64,000 nt of DNA. Origin: Rhodobacter sp. GTDB taxonomy: Bacteria > Pseudomonadota > Alphaproteobacteria > Rhodobacterales > Rhodobacteraceae. This document shows positions 63,739 through 64,000 of this stretch, piece after piece; position 1 is the stretch's first letter, and every line of letters starts with the position of its first letter. The notes beneath the pieces are model-generated. The model was given only the letters and a program-made list of their open reading frames with translations, searched no databases and had not been told where the DNA came from. Location: NCBI GenBank assembly GCA_027489175.1, contig JAIYAE010000014.1, positions 124,001-188,000 on the forward strand, in the 5' to 3' direction. A program made the position numbers and the translations under genes.

Positions 63739-64000
63739 CCGTGCGCCCGCCTGACGGACCCTCCGACGCTGAGCTCGCTGCCGCTGATACGGTAGCAGAA
63801 GCCGCGGCCGAGGCTGCCGCCGCCGACCCCTTGGCCACCACCATCCCCCCGGGGCGCCCGGTCGGTCGCTGGGCCGACCTGCGCAAACGTGTGGTCTCGG
63901 CCGTGGTGCTGATCGCCGTGGGCGGGGCGGAAATCTGGCTTGGGGGGCCGTCCTTTGCCATCCTCGTCGTCCTTTTGACCGGGGCCATGGTGTGGGAACT
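63735..64000 (+). CDS. cdsA: Phosphatidate cytidylyltransferase (3' end outside window)
   Basis: Only the first 88 codons are present. A hydrophilic N-terminus with an AEAAAEAAAADP stretch is followed by GRWADLRKRVVSAVVLIAVGG, which is the usual CdsA start (arginine pair before helix 1), and a second helix FAILVVLLTGAMVW. Makes CDP-diacylglycerol for phospholipid synthesis. Coupled to uppS by a 4-base overlap, as in most proteobacteria. Confidence 0.88.
   Translation, partial: MTVRPPDGPSDAELAAADTVAEAAAEAAAADPLATTIPPGRPVGRWADLRKRVVSAVVLIAVGGAEIWLGGPSFAILVVLLTGAMVWE

Overview
The window looks like an alphaproteobacterial chromosome segment, most probably Rhodobacteraceae. It is GC-rich with strong third-position GC, has short intergenic gaps and many ATGA start/stop overlaps, and carries gene neighbourhoods typical of that family: radA-cvpA-purF, alr-mlaE-mlaF, pyrC-pyrE-dnaB, cobA-DUF2849-cysI-cysH-DUF934-fpr, and pyrH-frr-uppS-cdsA. 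I found no rRNA, tRNA, CRISPR array, insertion sequence or prophage gene.

Left part (1-7.8 kb, + strand): the 3' part of a dimethylglycine/sarcosine dehydrogenase-like gene, a PEP mutase/isocitrate lyase-family enzyme, a pyrrolysine-free MttB-family methyltransferase, an aldehyde dehydrogenase and a 3-hydroxyisobutyrate dehydrogenase-like enzyme. Together they suggest breakdown of a methylated amine of unknown identity. A Cys/Met-type PLP enzyme follows. Two tandem palindromes close the block.

7.9-24.5 kb is mostly housekeeping on the - strand: SDR, DUF1801, purF, cvpA, radA, pqiA-like, mlaF, mlaE, alr, SDR, dnaB, pyrE and pyrC. It is interrupted on + by an autotransporter-type barrel protein, a small exported protein and a P1B-4 metal ATPase. 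24.5-30.8 kb holds two LprI-family secreted proteins, a glycosyltransferase with an unknown partner, and glutaryl-CoA dehydrogenase divergent from a LysR regulator.

30.8-37.6 kb (+) is a molybdo-hydroxylase maturation set (MoxR/CoxD, VWA/CoxE, XdhC/CoxF, molybdopterin-binding protein) with a 759-aa repeat-rich OmpA protein in its middle. infC follows on -, apparently with an ATA start. 39-44.5 kb is the assimilatory sulfate/siroheme cluster with a divergent Lrp-type regulator. 44.7-50.1 kb contains P450, an EamA exporter, tpiA, sufA-like, sufT, ssb and a lytic transglycosylase. 50.2-59.7 kb contains kup and a complete peptide-type ABC importer with an AraC regulator. 59.9-64 kb contains miaA divergent from pyrH-(unknown membrane protein)-frr-uppS-cdsA, the last cut by the window end.

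The most unusual cross-window signal is an intergenic element found at least eight times. It consists of a GC-rich hairpin or CCTCCGGCGGG segment followed by G(A/G)TATTTG and usually an ATGAAA-like end.
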